From Diphasiastrum complanatum (Eukaryota > Streptophyta > Lycopodiopsida > Lycopodiales > Lycopodiaceae), in NCBI GenBank assembly GCA_029204225.1, contig CM055098.1, positions 49,352,277-49,416,276 on the forward strand: DNA of 64,000 bases, in the 5' to 3' direction. Position 1 is the first letter of the stretch. Every line of letters starts with the position of its first letter. The notes under the pieces were generated by a model. It was not told where the DNA came from, made no database searches, and was given only the letters and a program-made list of their open reading frames with translations. This document shows, in pieces, positions 35,301-44,573 of this stretch. Made by a program: the position numbers and the translations under genes.

Positions 35301-35448
35301 ACCGAAAGCATGCAAAAACTAAACCAAAACTTTATCTCAAAGGTTTAAAAACAGACATTAGACATATTTAAAAAGAGGCGTAACCAAAACAGCATTCTCA
35401 TTACAGCTGCGTACCTTTGGCTGTAGGCTTCTTCCTAAAGAATGCCAT
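16205..35448 (-). CDS. VPS2: ESCRT-III subunit VPS2 (CHMP2-type), 11 exons
   Basis: Minus-strand exons: 35448-35415, 34535-34491, 19651-19617, 19454-19404, 18209-18105, 17816-17745, 17476-17405, 17057-16977, 16740-16705, 16398-16340, 16256-16205. All introns are GT..AG and exon lengths sum to 642 nt, giving 213 aa with no internal stop. The protein starts [20 protein letters not shown] and continues with the basic Snf7 helices ([20 protein letters not shown]), the acidic C-terminal half ([13 protein letters not shown]) and [20 protein letters not shown]. It ends [13 protein letters not shown], a MIM1 motif for the VPS4 MIT domain. ESCRT-III VPS2 co-polymerises with VPS24 on endosomal membranes for multivesicular body formation. 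Pattern and length best fit the plant VPS2.2/VPS2.3 subgroup. Intron 2 (19652-34490, 14.8 kb) is packed with transposons. Start chosen as the only ATG giving the conserved basic N-terminus. Confidence 0.93.
17269..17308 (+). repeat. (CT)n microsatellite in VPS2 intron 7
   Basis: About 20 TC units between VPS2 exons 7 and 8. Confidence 0.95.
20750..22870 (+). pseudogene. hAT transposase (DUF659/hATC type), rearranged
   Basis: Exon-like blocks in order. 20752-20838 reads [20 protein letters not shown] then VGPQHVVQ. 21000-21172 reads [20 protein letters not shown] and [20 protein letters not shown], the DUF659 region. 21200-21290 has [14 protein letters not shown]. 21560-21815 carries [16 protein letters not shown] and the following helices. 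21941-22168 has a complete hATC dimerisation domain ([45 protein letters not shown]). 22547-22870 is an acidic tail ending RRRLKRRRA. Between VRFVT and the LLYEF block, the middle of the transposase is missing. Frameshifts occur around the PCAAHCLD site. Related missing-type sequence lies inverted just downstream. hAT transposases cut and paste with 8-bp duplications; this one is inactive. Confidence 0.85.
22930..23592 (-). pseudogene. hAT transposase middle fragment, inverted
   Basis: On the minus strand from about 23592: [56 protein letters not shown] and LRPAPTRYA; then at 23100-22950 [20 protein letters not shown] and [10 protein letters not shown]. These are the central hAT blocks. The first about 90 bp overlaps the plus-strand copy (21086-21172) with several mismatches, so it derives from a second copy rather than simple inversion. 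The left junction with copia sequence is near 23592. The ends of the element are absent. Confidence 0.8.
23593..25044 (-). pseudogene. copia integrase and RT fragment with a gypsy-like insert
   Basis: Read on the minus strand: GAG-pre-integrase and zinc region ([30 protein letters not shown]), the start of integrase ([10 protein letters not shown]), then, in a shifted frame, the integrase C-terminal part ([20 protein letters not shown] and [20 protein letters not shown]). The catalytic integrase core between DICGPM and [13 protein letters not shown] is deleted. The RT begins [18 protein letters not shown] and [10 protein letters not shown], then a stop. Next comes a stretch reading YVDDLGVHS and [19 protein letters not shown], which is gypsy-like. 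Copia then resumes as [33 protein letters not shown] and FYGLKQFAN. RNase H and the 3' LTR are missing at the junction with the hAT fragment. Confidence 0.85.
25060..25395 (-). pseudogene. copia zinc knuckle and protease region
   Basis: The frame contains a CCHC knuckle ([11 protein letters not shown] preceded by YKYC) and a protease block [18 protein letters not shown], where the family usually has LDSGAS.HMT. The catalytic D remains but the S-G pair is replaced, so the protease would be inactive. It lies between gag and integrase of the same minus-strand copia. Confidence 0.8.
25540..26101 (-). pseudogene. copia gag
   Basis: The ATG (complement of 26099-26101) starts [20 protein letters not shown] then [10 protein letters not shown], the copia gag opening. 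One frameshift near 26000 leads into [11 protein letters not shown], then [32 protein letters not shown] and [14 protein letters not shown]. These are conserved gag helices in the right order. The primer-binding site and LTR lie directly upstream. Confidence 0.85.
26299..26310 (-). other. primer-binding site of the intronic copia
   Basis: The minus strand reads CGGTATCAGAGC, one base off TGGTATCAGAGC, immediately inside the 5' LTR. Confidence 0.75.
26311..27248 (-). repeat. 5' LTR of the intronic copia
   Basis: A 938-bp segment with perfect terminal inverted repeats TGTTGGA/TCCAACA, beside a primer-binding site and gag. No 3' partner is present, because the element was truncated at 23592. 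Confidence 0.8.
27249..27955. other. VPS2 intron sequence between elements
   Basis: AT-rich with no recognised feature. It contains the 5-base CTAGG at 27951-27955 that is duplicated at the other side of the gypsy insertion. Confidence 0.5.
27956..28616 (+). repeat. gypsy 5' LTR
   Basis: Starts TGTTACAGC and ends GAGTCTGACA. It contains two palindromic W-box pairs (GTTGACTAGTCAAC at 28194-28207 and GTTGACCGGTCAAAC at 28259-28273), a CACGTG core in GACACGTGTCAC, and a duplicated block of about 75 bp built on CTGGGACA..TTGGTCCA..GAGTGACACATGTCA. Confidence 0.95.
28619..28630 (+). other. gypsy primer-binding site
   Basis: TGGTATCAGAGC, an exact match to the usual initiator tRNA-Met site, two bases after the LTR end. 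Confidence 0.9.
28631..29148 (+). other. gypsy leader; gag largely missing
   Basis: No gag frame is readable between the primer-binding site and the gag C-terminus at 29149. Stops occur in all frames. Either an internal deletion or strong decay removed capsid sequence. Confidence 0.6.
29149..33060 (+). pseudogene. gypsy gag-end/pol polyprotein with chromodomain, broken
   Basis: Order along the strand: basic gag end; knuckle [13 protein letters not shown] (one residue shorter than CX2CX4HX4C); protease [16 protein letters not shown] from [16 protein letters not shown] through [20 protein letters not shown] to [11 protein letters not shown] frameshift near 30660 follows, then [13 protein letters not shown] and [10 protein letters not shown] (catalytic DD). 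TAA at 31214-31216. RNase H starts [20 protein letters not shown]; its [10 protein letters not shown] has Asn where the family has catalytic Asp. Integrase follows: [12 protein letters not shown], a HCLKCQ zinc region, [17 protein letters not shown] and TDGQTERVN, with all three catalytic acids present. TAG at 32323-32325. The C-terminal part continues to a TAA at 32888-32890, and the same frame then reads a chromodomain ([27 protein letters not shown]) with one TAG in place of Trp near 33001. A chromodomain at this place defines chromoviruses. Confidence 0.93.
33066..33079 (+). other. gypsy polypurine tract
   Basis: GAGGGGGGAAGGGA directly precedes the 3' LTR. Confidence 0.9.
33080..33736 (+). 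repeat. gypsy 3' LTR
   Basis: Aligns end to end with 27956-28616 with about 25 substitutions, keeping both W-box palindromes. Followed by the CTAGG duplication. Confidence 0.95.
34058..34132 (+). repeat. two-copy tandem duplication
   Basis: The phrase AAAACTAGAATGTAGACTTA and the following GAGAGAAAAGTTCAT occur twice back to back, nearly identical, inside VPS2 intron 2. Confidence 0.85.
35133..35360 (+). repeat. 66-bp tandem repeat in VPS2 intron 1
   Basis: The phrase TTTGTCTCAAAG(C/G)TTGAAAAA starts at 35133, 35199 and 35265, with a variant TTTATCTCAAAG at 35331, a regular 66-bp period over about 3.4 copies. It lies between VPS2 exons 1 and 2. Minus-strand frames through it are only repeat translation. 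Confidence 0.92.
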
Positions 35449-36497
35449 AATGTTAAACTTCATATTTCTCAAGATTCACAATCCACTACCAAGACCAAGC
35501 CGCTCGCCTCAATGCAATGCAATGCAATTAATAATATTCACGATCAACAGCCGGCCAGGTACACAAGATACAAATCAGAATCGAGCTCTGAAGGCCGCGT
35601 AAATGCATCTGCCATCTAATCGCCGCTCCTCCGACATGACAATGATGATGATGATAGTCTATAGCTTGATCATTGAATCCAGTGACGATATTATTTTGAG
35701 ATCGATCATAGTTGGAGAAGGCTATCGTCGAAGTCCTTTTTGTGAAAGAATTAAAGGCCAGGAAAACTAGAAGTGACCGTTAAAAATAGCACCCATGGGC
35801 CGCAGGGCCCCCAAAGATGGTTAAATGGATCCCTTGGTCCTACATAAATCGTTCGAGTCCTGCAACAACATATTATGACCTCAAAGTTGGAAAAGGGCAT
35901 CTCCGAATTGTTGTTTGGGCTCATAGTAGACACATGGCCACGAATGTTTAAACCCATATTCGTTGTTGCCTGTTAATTTAAAGGCCCAAACTTTAGTTAC
36001 GCCCCGTAGCAAGGCGTGAGCAGGCCTGTAGCAGGCAGCCTTCAATGCACCTCGCCACAAGGCGGCTCTGTGCATGAAGGCCGCATGCTACAGCCCATAG
36101 CAGGCCTGCTTACGCGCGCTACCTAGTCCATAACTTTGGAGTCTCTCAAGGCGTTTGAGACTGGCGTGCCCCATCATCGGGCACCCAAAATCATAATCCC
36201 ATAAGCAAAGAGCACTTGTGTTCAGTGGCTAATATAGATGCAAACTAGAAAACTTTGCTTCTGTGCATGTGAGTGCCTCACGAAAGTGGTGCGACGATCC
36301 CCACCAATGGCTAGTAGTGCTTGCAGGAAAATGGTGTTGTCGCCCGTAGGTGCCCGCAAGAAATGGCCTTACACCCTTGAAAATGGCGCTGGTGCCCACA
36401 GGAAATTCATGATGCCTCACATTGGTGCCAACAAAAATGGCACTCCATGCTCGCAAAAAAAGGTTCTATTGCTTGCAGTAAGTATTTTCTAGGGCAC
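35449..36497. other. VPS2 upstream region, no other gene seen
   Basis: The VPS2 promoter and 5' UTR must lie here on the minus strand, but no convincing TATA or transcription start was identified. A GC-richer patch near 36000-36120 repeats GCAGGCCTG-type words. No recognised domain. Confidence 0.4.
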
Positions 36498-37567
36498 CTA
36501 TCTAGTCGGGTGGGGCCGGGCAATGCACTGTGTGTGGCATGATTCTACACACTTGGGCCGTAGTGCTTCGTCCTTCTTTCTAAACCATTGTATGGCTGCT
36601 TGTTTCAGATCATAGATGCTTTTATTCATGTGACGTCCGAATTCTGGATATTCTTGGCTTATAAAACCAAGTGGTTGATCCATGAATAAATCTTCTTCTA
36701 ATTCTGCGTGCAAGAAAGCAGTTTTCTCATCCACGATATGGATTTTGAGATCATGAGCCACTGCATAAGCGAATAACAAGCGAATTGATGTGTGTTTGAC
36801 TACCGGTGAGAAAGTATCAGTGTAGTCGATCCTATATATCTTCGCAACCAACCTTGCTTTGTATCTGATGTTATCTCCATTGGGACCTGTTTTGATCTTG
36901 TAGATCCACTTGCATTGAATTGGTTTTCTTCCATCAGGTATAGGTGCAAGTGTCCATACATTGTTCTTATACATGGATGACATTTCGTCCTCCATTGCTT
37001 GAATCCAGTGATCTTTATTTGGTCCATCAATAGCTTCCTCGAATGTTTGAGGTTCGTCTGTGAAGCCACAAAATTCGATGGCTATATTTGTTGAAACATC
37101 CTAACCAAACCTTTCTTTGTCTATCAGATCTTCTCACAGTCTATATAGGTTTCGAATTCGATTCTGCATTTTCGGGTTCGACCTTGTCTACTAGCATTCG
37201 ACCTGGTGATTCGAGTCTTTCAGGTACTCGATCTTGAACTCCCTCTGAATCTGGCAATTCTCGTTCATCATCTGCTTGCTTTACTTATGTCGTTGGTAAC
37301 TCATAATAAGTCTTGAGAATTTCATAGCCGACTAAGTCATTGTCTGCTATGTACTTTGACTCATCGAATTTGATATCTCGAACAATTTTTATTTTGCCAG
37401 TTTTGGGTATGTAGACTCGATAATATGACGAATGTAACTCGAATTTTACCAAAAAAATCTTGTTTTGTTTTTTCATCGAGTTTCTTTCTCAATTTGTCTG
37501 GTCATATTGAACTTCCAAAGATGGTAGTTCTCTCCATCGAGCTTGTCAATTAGAGATGAATTGGAAG
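36498..37567 (-). pseudogene. internally deleted copia: gag start fused to integrase end and RT
   Basis: From the minus-strand ATG near 37575: MDSSSNSSLIDKLDGENYHL then WKFNMTRQIEKE, a gag opening. Within about 60 bases the reading becomes the integrase C-terminal region (YRVYIPKTGKIKIVRDIKFD), so gag, protease and the integrase core are deleted. A degraded spacer leads to RT: EAIDGPNKDHWIQAMEDEMS, NNVWTLAPIPDGRKPIQCKW, KARLVAKIY and [20 protein letters not shown], then FLHAELEEDLFM and SIYDLKQAAIQW. The catalytic YVDD block and RNase H are absent. Frameshifts near 37470 and stops near 37100 break it. Confidence 0.87.
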
Positions 37568-37705
37568 ATGAATCCATTCTAGTGTAGAGATCGTTGGTAG
37601 AAACAACGATATCTGAATACTGCTAGTTGTGCACTTGTTGAAATGATGTCTTGATAGAAACAAGAATGATAACTTGCAATAGAAATGTAGATTATTGAGC
37701 CACCC

Positions 37706-37717
37706 GCTCTGATACCA
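37706..37717 (-). other. primer-binding site of the deleted copia
   Basis: The minus strand reads TGGTATCAGAGC, directly inside the LTR end TGTCGACA. Confidence 0.85.
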
Positions 37718-38215
37718 TGTCGACAAATAGTTGGATAGCAGCGGAAGTCTGATAGCGAATGGATGGTTTGTGGATCAGTAATGCAACAGTTAATAACAAA
37801 ATTAGTCAAGATGAAAACTGAGTAGCAATGCAAAAGAACGAAGCAGAAGTGAGACAAAACTTGCACTCTGATTAATGAAAAATGAGTACAAGAGCGTGGA
37901 GCAGCGCAAGACAGTAGGCGCACAAAATTCTCCAGTTGATAATCACTGATTGCAAAAAAAACTTAACTTACTGATAACAACTTAGTTACTTAACTAGAAT
38001 ACAGCCTCTCCAATCTGGCAAGAGTGTTGACACTATATATTGATGATTGCATGTCAGTGCTCAATGCATTGGGAGCATGAAATCTTAACTACTTAATGTA
38101 CTGTAACCATTATGCATTAGATGGCCATCTTCTCTAACTGTAAATGTATGTACAAATTAGGTGAACTGTCAGAGATGTACTTGAAGTCGTCTGAAAGTTC
38201 ATGGATCGTTTGACA
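37718..38215 (-). repeat. 5' LTR of the deleted copia (outer end tentative)
   Basis: The inner end is fixed by the primer-binding site. The outer end is placed at TTTGACA (38209-38215), which pairs with the TGTC..AAA start as an inverted repeat. A direct GTTCATGGATCG pair flanks that end, making the outer border uncertain. No 3' LTR is visible. Confidence 0.55.
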
Positions 38216-38219
38216 GTTC

Positions 38220-38610
38220 ATGGATCGACTTTTTCCTGATAAAGAAGAAGTCAATGAAGTTGAGTTTGTTGGTGAAAAGTCGGTGACGTCAGGTAAGTCG
38301 TCGAAGTCGGACATGTCGACGAATTCGGTTGATGGAGTTAGTGTTGAAATGTTGATGAATTCGGTTGATGGGTATATACATGAGAAGGAGAAGGAGAAGG
38401 AGAAGGAGAAGGAGACGATGACTTCGATGTTGGGTAAGTCGATGTTGTATATATCAGATGAGTATACACAGGAGGAAGTCGATGACTTCGATGTCGGATA
38501 CTTCGGAGGTTAATATTTGATTATATACATTGAGAAGTCGAAGTCGATGAAGTCAGACTTCAGACACTTCAATGACTTCGAAGTCGATGGAGTTGACTTC
38601 GGCTGCATAT
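38220..38610 (+). repeat. GTCGA/TTCGAAGTCGATG-rich degenerate repeat
   Basis: A low-complexity tract with many GTCGA, GACTTCGA and AATTCGGTTGATG units and an inner (GAGAAG)n run. The 97-codon frame through it (acidic, Ser/Asp/Glu-rich, with a KEKEKEKEKE run) is most likely the translation of the repeat rather than a gene. Confidence 0.6.
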
Positions 38611-38657
38611 TTCAGGATGCTCATTACTCCATGGATTTGGTCCTGAGCATTAAAATC

Positions 38658-38731
38658 CAACATACACTCCCCATCATTTTTAGTGAGAAAAGTGTGTATG
38701 TATGGGTGAGAGGAGGAGGATGCATTTTCTT
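38658..38731 (-). repeat. short MITE-like fragment related to 54199-54350
   Basis: The reverse complement matches the middle of the 54199-54350 unit (ATGCATCCTCCTCC, CACCCATACATACACACTTTT and CACTAAAAATGATGGGGA). Confidence 0.55.
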
Positions 38732-38956
38732 TCAAATAGAATGCATTCAATTCTTGAAATATTTTACAATTTAAGATAAAGTACTTATAGATATTTTGAT
38801 TGTACACATATATTTATAGCCATCAATACAAGAGGGAAAAATACAAATTGTTCAAAGTTGGTCTCTTAGTTTTTCACATCAATTATGCTGACTAAATTTT
38901 TCTATGCACCTTCCAATGTGTTTTGCAACGTGCCTTGTGCAATAAAGATAAAGCTT

Positions 38957-38960
<4 letters not shown>

Positions 38961-39019
<59 letters not shown>
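38961..39019 (+). repeat. (TA)n microsatellite
   Basis: About 30 TA units. They end in CTTACATACACTTTTGCGCA, the same junction seen beside the TA run near 54190. Confidence 0.95.
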
Positions 39020-39020
<1 letters not shown>

Positions 39021-39070
39021 TTACATACACTTTTGCGCATGGGTGAGGGACCCATAAAAAAGGGGGGGGA
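39019..39070 (+). repeat. end fragment of the CTTACATACACTTT element
   Basis: ACTTACATACACTTT followed by GGGTGAGGGA matches the left end of the 54199-54350 unit. Confidence 0.45.
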
Positions 39071-42040
39071 AATAGGTTCGCACAAATACTTAGTTCATAA
39101 ACTTCAACCATTAAAAACGTATTTTGGATGTATGCCATATATGTTTCCATTTTTTTGATAAGATTGTCAAATAAGATGTATCTCCAAAGAGCAAATCAGG
39201 TATAGAAAAAGAAGGACAAGTGTACGTACTACTCATCATCCATTTCAACCAAAGGCGCTAATAGTATGAGTGACATAAAATAGCATGTGTGATATATATT
39301 TTGGAGCCAAAAATCACACCACAAACATACATTAGAGGTGCCAAAATCGAGGCAAGTTGCACTTTTGTAGGTAGGGCACCATAAAGAGTTTTCCAATGGA
39401 AAAAATTCAACTTATCAATTTGTATATAGTTAAGTCATTTAAACAATTTTCTCCATTGATCATGTGCATCATTCATGCTCCATTTAATCTAATCTCAAAA
39501 GGGAAGGAGGAGAGATACGATTGTACCATCTTTAAAATTTCAAAGCAAGACATACTTTGGTATAATATACAAAATTTGATGCATTGGGCACAATAACGTT
39601 TGATATTACATGGCATGTTAACTTGAGAGTTTGAAAGTGTATACCCTTTAACACCATATATGTTCATCTCTAACTTTGTAGTCACCCATGGTTGCATAAA
39701 AGTTATGAGTATTATTTTGCATGACTATGTTCATAATTGAAAAAGAGAAGAAAAACAACATAAGGTTTTTATCTTACCACAAGCATAAACAAAAAGCATT
39801 GAATATAATCCAACAACTAAAATTGTCATATATTTTTGACGGAAATCACATAGGGTATGAATAAGCGCATTCTTCTAGGGTTGTCAAGGAATAAGATTGA
39901 TTTTAGAGATGCGTCAGACCTGTCACTGGATCAAGGTGATGGAAATGTTCAAAAAATTGTCAATGTTATCTTCATAGGACTTTCTTTCTTTCTCCAAAAA
40001 ATTCAGTGGGTAAATCTAAAAAGGGTTTTCTAGTGTTCTTTCCTACGATTTATCCATAAAAAGCTCAATATTGGAGTTATTGATGAAGCAAATATCGTCA
40101 ATGTACCTGAACTTGTGGTATGGAAATTATGATTGACAAAGTGCTTATCAGGTCGCTGTCGAAATAGCTACAAAATCTGTTTTGCAAACTTCTAAACCAA
40201 GTTGTTAGGCAATCAAAGCAAGCCATAAACTCTTCCTATTGTCCATCGCTGGACTGTAGGTTATTAAATCAACAAAATATAATGAATTTTGTGTGTTTGG
40301 AGAACGTTGTCCATCGTTGGGGACAACAACCAACAAAAATTTGTTATTAGCTCCATCGCTGCCTGTCCGTAGACATGCATAGATGGATGGTTTGCATCGT
40401 TGTCTAAGCATTAAAAAAATATAAAATGATTATCAGTAGTTGTTTATGATCCACGCTGCCCAGAAGGCATAGCAATATATTTTACATGATGAAAAGAAAG
40501 CTATAGTGGTTCATCGCTCTGTATATGGTAGGAAGATCCATATTATTAGATGCAAAAATACAAAAGTGGTCCATCGTTGACCAACGAGCCACATAAACCA
40601 TAAATCATCATCCATTGCCCCATTACACAAAGCTACGGGCATCAATAATGATAAGAACGTAAAACAAAGTACATAGAGCCAAAAAGGGATGCAATCTTTA
40701 GCATGAAATGCTTCTTGGTTTCCAAGGGGAGGCTCGGACCTGGGACCAAAGAAACTTTAGCATGAAATGAAATGAACCAGTATCCGAAGAGCGAAAGGCT
40801 GGTAGGGCGCAATGACATCATCACCATGAGGGTTATAGAAGAAGCTCGCTCAATGTTAAGTTTCATAAGAAAAATAACCAACAGAATTAAAATTTTTGAG
40901 AATTGCCGATTGTTGTCCCATATTGGATTGGCAATATTTGGCTAGTTCTACTTCCAAAACTAATGCATTGGCACCTCGAGGGGGTTAGGGAGACCAACCA
41001 ACTTCCTATGTTCACCAACTTGCCTGAGCCACCACCACACAAAGGCCAACATGCAGGCCAACTTTGGCTCCAAGACAAGCATCTCAAGTGACTAGCTGGA
41101 CTCTTACATTCAACAAAATCTCAACCGTAGACTCAACTTGGCATCATGTCAACATGAGCTTTGCAAAACTAGCTTGAACTATCCAAGCAAGCTAACCAAC
41201 ATAGGCAACATAGCATGAGTCTTTTCTATAACCAACCACAACATGCCAATTGACAAAATAAAAGGCAAATCAGCTGCACTAAATGGTATAGTGGCATGTA
41301 CATGACTCTTAAGCCCGTTGTTAAGAAAAGTATTGTTGAGAAAGACAATTGTAATGCATCCCTTTTTCTTGGCAGCATGCAAGACCTTCCAAGGTGAAAT
41401 GCATTTCCTTAGTTTGTCTCCATTAATAAACCACATATTTGCCTTGAGCACCAAGACAGGTGTGACCAATCGATTTTGAGACTAGAGCTGTGTCCTAGAG
41501 CTAGATTTTTTCAGTATCTTTTGAAACTAGCTAGAAGTTGTAGTGCATGTACATCCTTGTTGGCCACCATTAAGAAGGATCCTAGCTAGCTTCCTCTTTG
41601 GGTGGTCAATGGTCTTGGAAAGTGACACTTATTATTTATTTATTTTCTGTGAGCACATTGTATCTTTTGTTTGCTACTCCCATTGAGTTTTAGGTTCAAT
41701 CTCATAAGTTCATCTCACAAGTGCTCCAAAAATGATCTACCAAGACGCTGCACTAGCATTTATGTCCTGATTGAAAGCTTAGAGCCTCACTCTTCCAAAT
41801 TGTCCCCGTCAACTTTTGATGGTCTTCAAAGCTTTGTTAATCTGTGTCAAAACGATAACATCGAGACACTATGTTTGCATCCCAACAAGCTTTACAACCG
41901 AAACTTGCAATCATACAGAAATTCCTACCAATGCCTCCACTATAAAGTGTACGTGCTAAAACAAAAGCGATAAATTATATATACGTAATATCATTTTTGA
42001 ATTTTTAACAAAGGAAACTATGGTGCCTTCTGACATGGCA
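39071..42040. other. no gene seen
   Basis: AT-rich. Between about 40235 and 40620 the word CCATCG(C/T)TG recurs about eight times at irregular 40-70 base spacing, perhaps a degenerate tandem repeat. No domain-bearing frame was found. Confidence 0.4.
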
Positions 42041-42127
42041 AATTTTGTTTACATGCACCTTTCGACAAGTGCACGTAAAAAAAGTTATGTTGGACCTTTC
42101 GTTGGAGAAAGGGCGTCCACTCAAGAG

Positions 42128-42194
42128 CGGTGAATTTATTTTGTTTTACATGCACCTTCAACCCAAAAGTTGCATGTAAAAAAATTTCACCGCA
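42128..42194 (+). repeat. palindromic hairpin element
   Basis: GCGGTGAATTT pairs with AAATTTCACCGC across 67 bases, with an inner pair TTTACATGCA/TGCATGTAAA. A related smaller palindrome (TTTACATGCACC..GTGCACGTAAA) lies at 42048-42079. Confidence 0.6.
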
Positions 42195-42339
42195 ATAAAA
42201 AAAGAAAAGGAAATCACCTGAAAGAAAGGGCCAGGCCGGGGAAGGGTGTTTACTTGAGGGCCCTCAGTGCTCTCAAAGGACACCCTTCCTATGCGGAATG
42301 CCCTTGAGGGACCTTTCCCCCCAAACATTGTAATGGAGC

Positions 42340-42830
42340 CACGGCCCACTCCTTGATATAACCGCATCATTGGCGAGGAAACTCCAGGTGGCGGTTAACC
42401 GGGGGGTATTCCAGGAGCGTTTATCATCGAAGCTACCGCTGATCGCCGGTGAATGAGAGCGAGATTCGGTGGCAAGTACGATAAAACTTTCTTATGGCGT
42501 GCGCCAATAGACAAGGCTGGTAAGACCGGCGTTTTCCGGTAAAGCCCATCGACCTCACCGGCATCTGTGGGTTCCCTCGTCAGCTCTTTTGGCACCACCC
42601 TCTCTTCTCCTCTGTTTCATCGCGTTTTGCTTCGCCATAGCTTCGCGATCCACAGCTTCCTGTGCAACGTCTGTGCGTCTTTGTCTGCTTCATTGATTAT
42701 GGCCATCTCCTGCTCTCAATTATTTCTTTTCCATATTTTAATAATATAACAGATCCTCACTCCAGACAAGCAGAATCTTCTTCTGTGCAGAATTTGGTAC
42801 ATTTTTTCATTATTTTGTTTTGTCATGTAT
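42340..42830 (+). promoter_or_regulatory. candidate promoter and leader exon of the MYB-CC gene
   Basis: A TGATATAACC TATA-like box near 42353 is followed by a GC-richer, CT-rich leader (about 42560-42780: CTCTCTTCTCCTCTG, CTTCGCC) that stands out from AT-rich surroundings. The coding exon at 46806 begins with a splice acceptor before its ATG, so a non-coding leader exon must exist upstream, and this is the best-looking candidate. The donor was not fixed. Confidence 0.35.
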
Positions 42831-43861
42831 AGGTTTTCCCATGCTTCAATATTACCGTTCCGTTCGTGCACAGCAGGTCGCTTCTGAGATAAGTTCCTTC
42901 AATTGATACGAATTTAATGTGTTGATTTCATTCCAAGACCTCTGGTATCAACTTGTAAATGCCTCGTCATAGTTCACATGACAGTTTTTTGTGGTGGTTT
43001 GCGTAATATTTTTCCGTCATAGTGTTTGGTAAGGTTAGTTGCTGCATTTATACAATTCTTTTTCATTCTTTTCCGTGTATACAAATGTTCTTGGAATCAG
43101 TTTGATGGACGTTCAATTCAGCTGTGCAACTTGAACTTGAGTGGACTGGAATCTCACCTGCCGTGGACGGTGTGGTTCTTTTCGTTGCCTTAGTTGACCA
43201 TCTATACTTTTCTTGCCATTCTTCGACTCGTCACTGCTTTATTTTTCCTTGTAAGGAAATATCTTCTCATTTTGACGGCAAGTATGACTTGATGTCTTTC
43301 CAACCTGTTTTTTGTAGATTATATCTTGTGAGAAAGCTGCTTTTTGCTGTACAGAGCTATTATCACCATTCTATTTGAATAATCTTGAGGAGCAAGAGGC
43401 CTGTTGGACCTTCGTTTTTTCCTGTTTTACCCCCCACAATTCTCTCTTGTTAATGTAAATTGCTTTTTCTACCGAAAATTTAGCTTCTTTGTTGGACTAC
43501 AACAGCAGTCAGTACGTTGCGCAAGAAAACATTTGCTGCATCTGATCAGAGTTGCTTTCTTCCTTCCCTTTTGGTATCGAAAAAGAAGCGGGCTTTTTCG
43601 GAGCTTCAAGTTGCCGCTAACGAATGCTTTCAGATAGCAAGGCTATATTTCAAGTTAACTCGGCAACGACATAAATGATTAACCTGACGGTTTGGGCGAT
43701 AGTTGTTATATCAAGGATTTGAGGATTCGTATCATTTTTCGGACACCACTATTTCAATTATCAGCACATTGTCTGGAAGAGTAGCTGCAAGGAAATTGAC
43801 GTGAGCACTTTAGATCCTGATCCTATTCAATGAAAAGTTCTCAATTCTCTTTTCTCATATT

Positions 43862-43896
<35 letters not shown>

Positions 43897-43903
43897 GAGA
43901 ATT

Positions 43904-43972
<69 letters not shown>
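43862..43972 (+). repeat. (AC)n-(AT)n-(GA)n compound microsatellite
   Basis: AC run to 43881, AT run to 43896, then GA 43906-43972. Confidence 0.95.
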
Positions 43973-43976
<4 letters not shown>

Positions 43977-44519
43977 GATGGAGACGGGCTTTCTTTAACG
44001 CTCAAACTTGCATGAGCATCTATTAGGGTTAGGGCAAAATCTGGTTCTTGTGCACCATTGGATCCCATTCTTGTGGTAATGTCATACTTGCAAGAAATGC
44101 ACACACATTGTGAGCCGCGTAAGGAAACTTTTTATTGGACTTCCATTGGAAAGTTAACCTGAATAGCAAACTTTTGAGTTTGAAATGTCAATGAGAATAG
44201 AAAACTTCTCTTCACAAACATGAGTTTGAAAAATCTTAAAAAGTTTATAAAAGAAAGGCTATTGCTGGTTATGAAGTTTCAATTTAATGGGATAAACTTG
44301 TACCTTTAAAAGTTTTAGTGAAAGATGATTCCATATACAAGCCTTTGCCTCCAAAGAGAGGCCACTTTCAAAGTTGAAACTTCAAAGCTTTACTGTATTT
44401 GAAGATATATCAACGTTTTTGTTCAAGGGTATAAGCAGGACTTAGATGTCATTTTGAGAATCTAACAAAGAAGTGCGTGTTGTCAGTAACTAAAACGTAG
44501 CCAAAATAGCCTATCAATT

Positions 44520-44521
<2 letters not shown>

Positions 44522-44569
<48 letters not shown>
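44522..44569 (+). repeat. (GA)n microsatellite
   Basis: About 24 GA units. Confidence 0.95.

Positions 44570-44573
<4 letters not shown>

Noticed and set aside
35114-35311. Minus-strand frame with exact internal protein repeats
   Set aside because: It is the translation of the 66-bp tandem repeat in VPS2 intron 1.
35133-35360. Tandem array as CRISPR
   Set aside because: A plant nuclear intron with contiguous 66-bp units and no unique spacers; not a CRISPR array.
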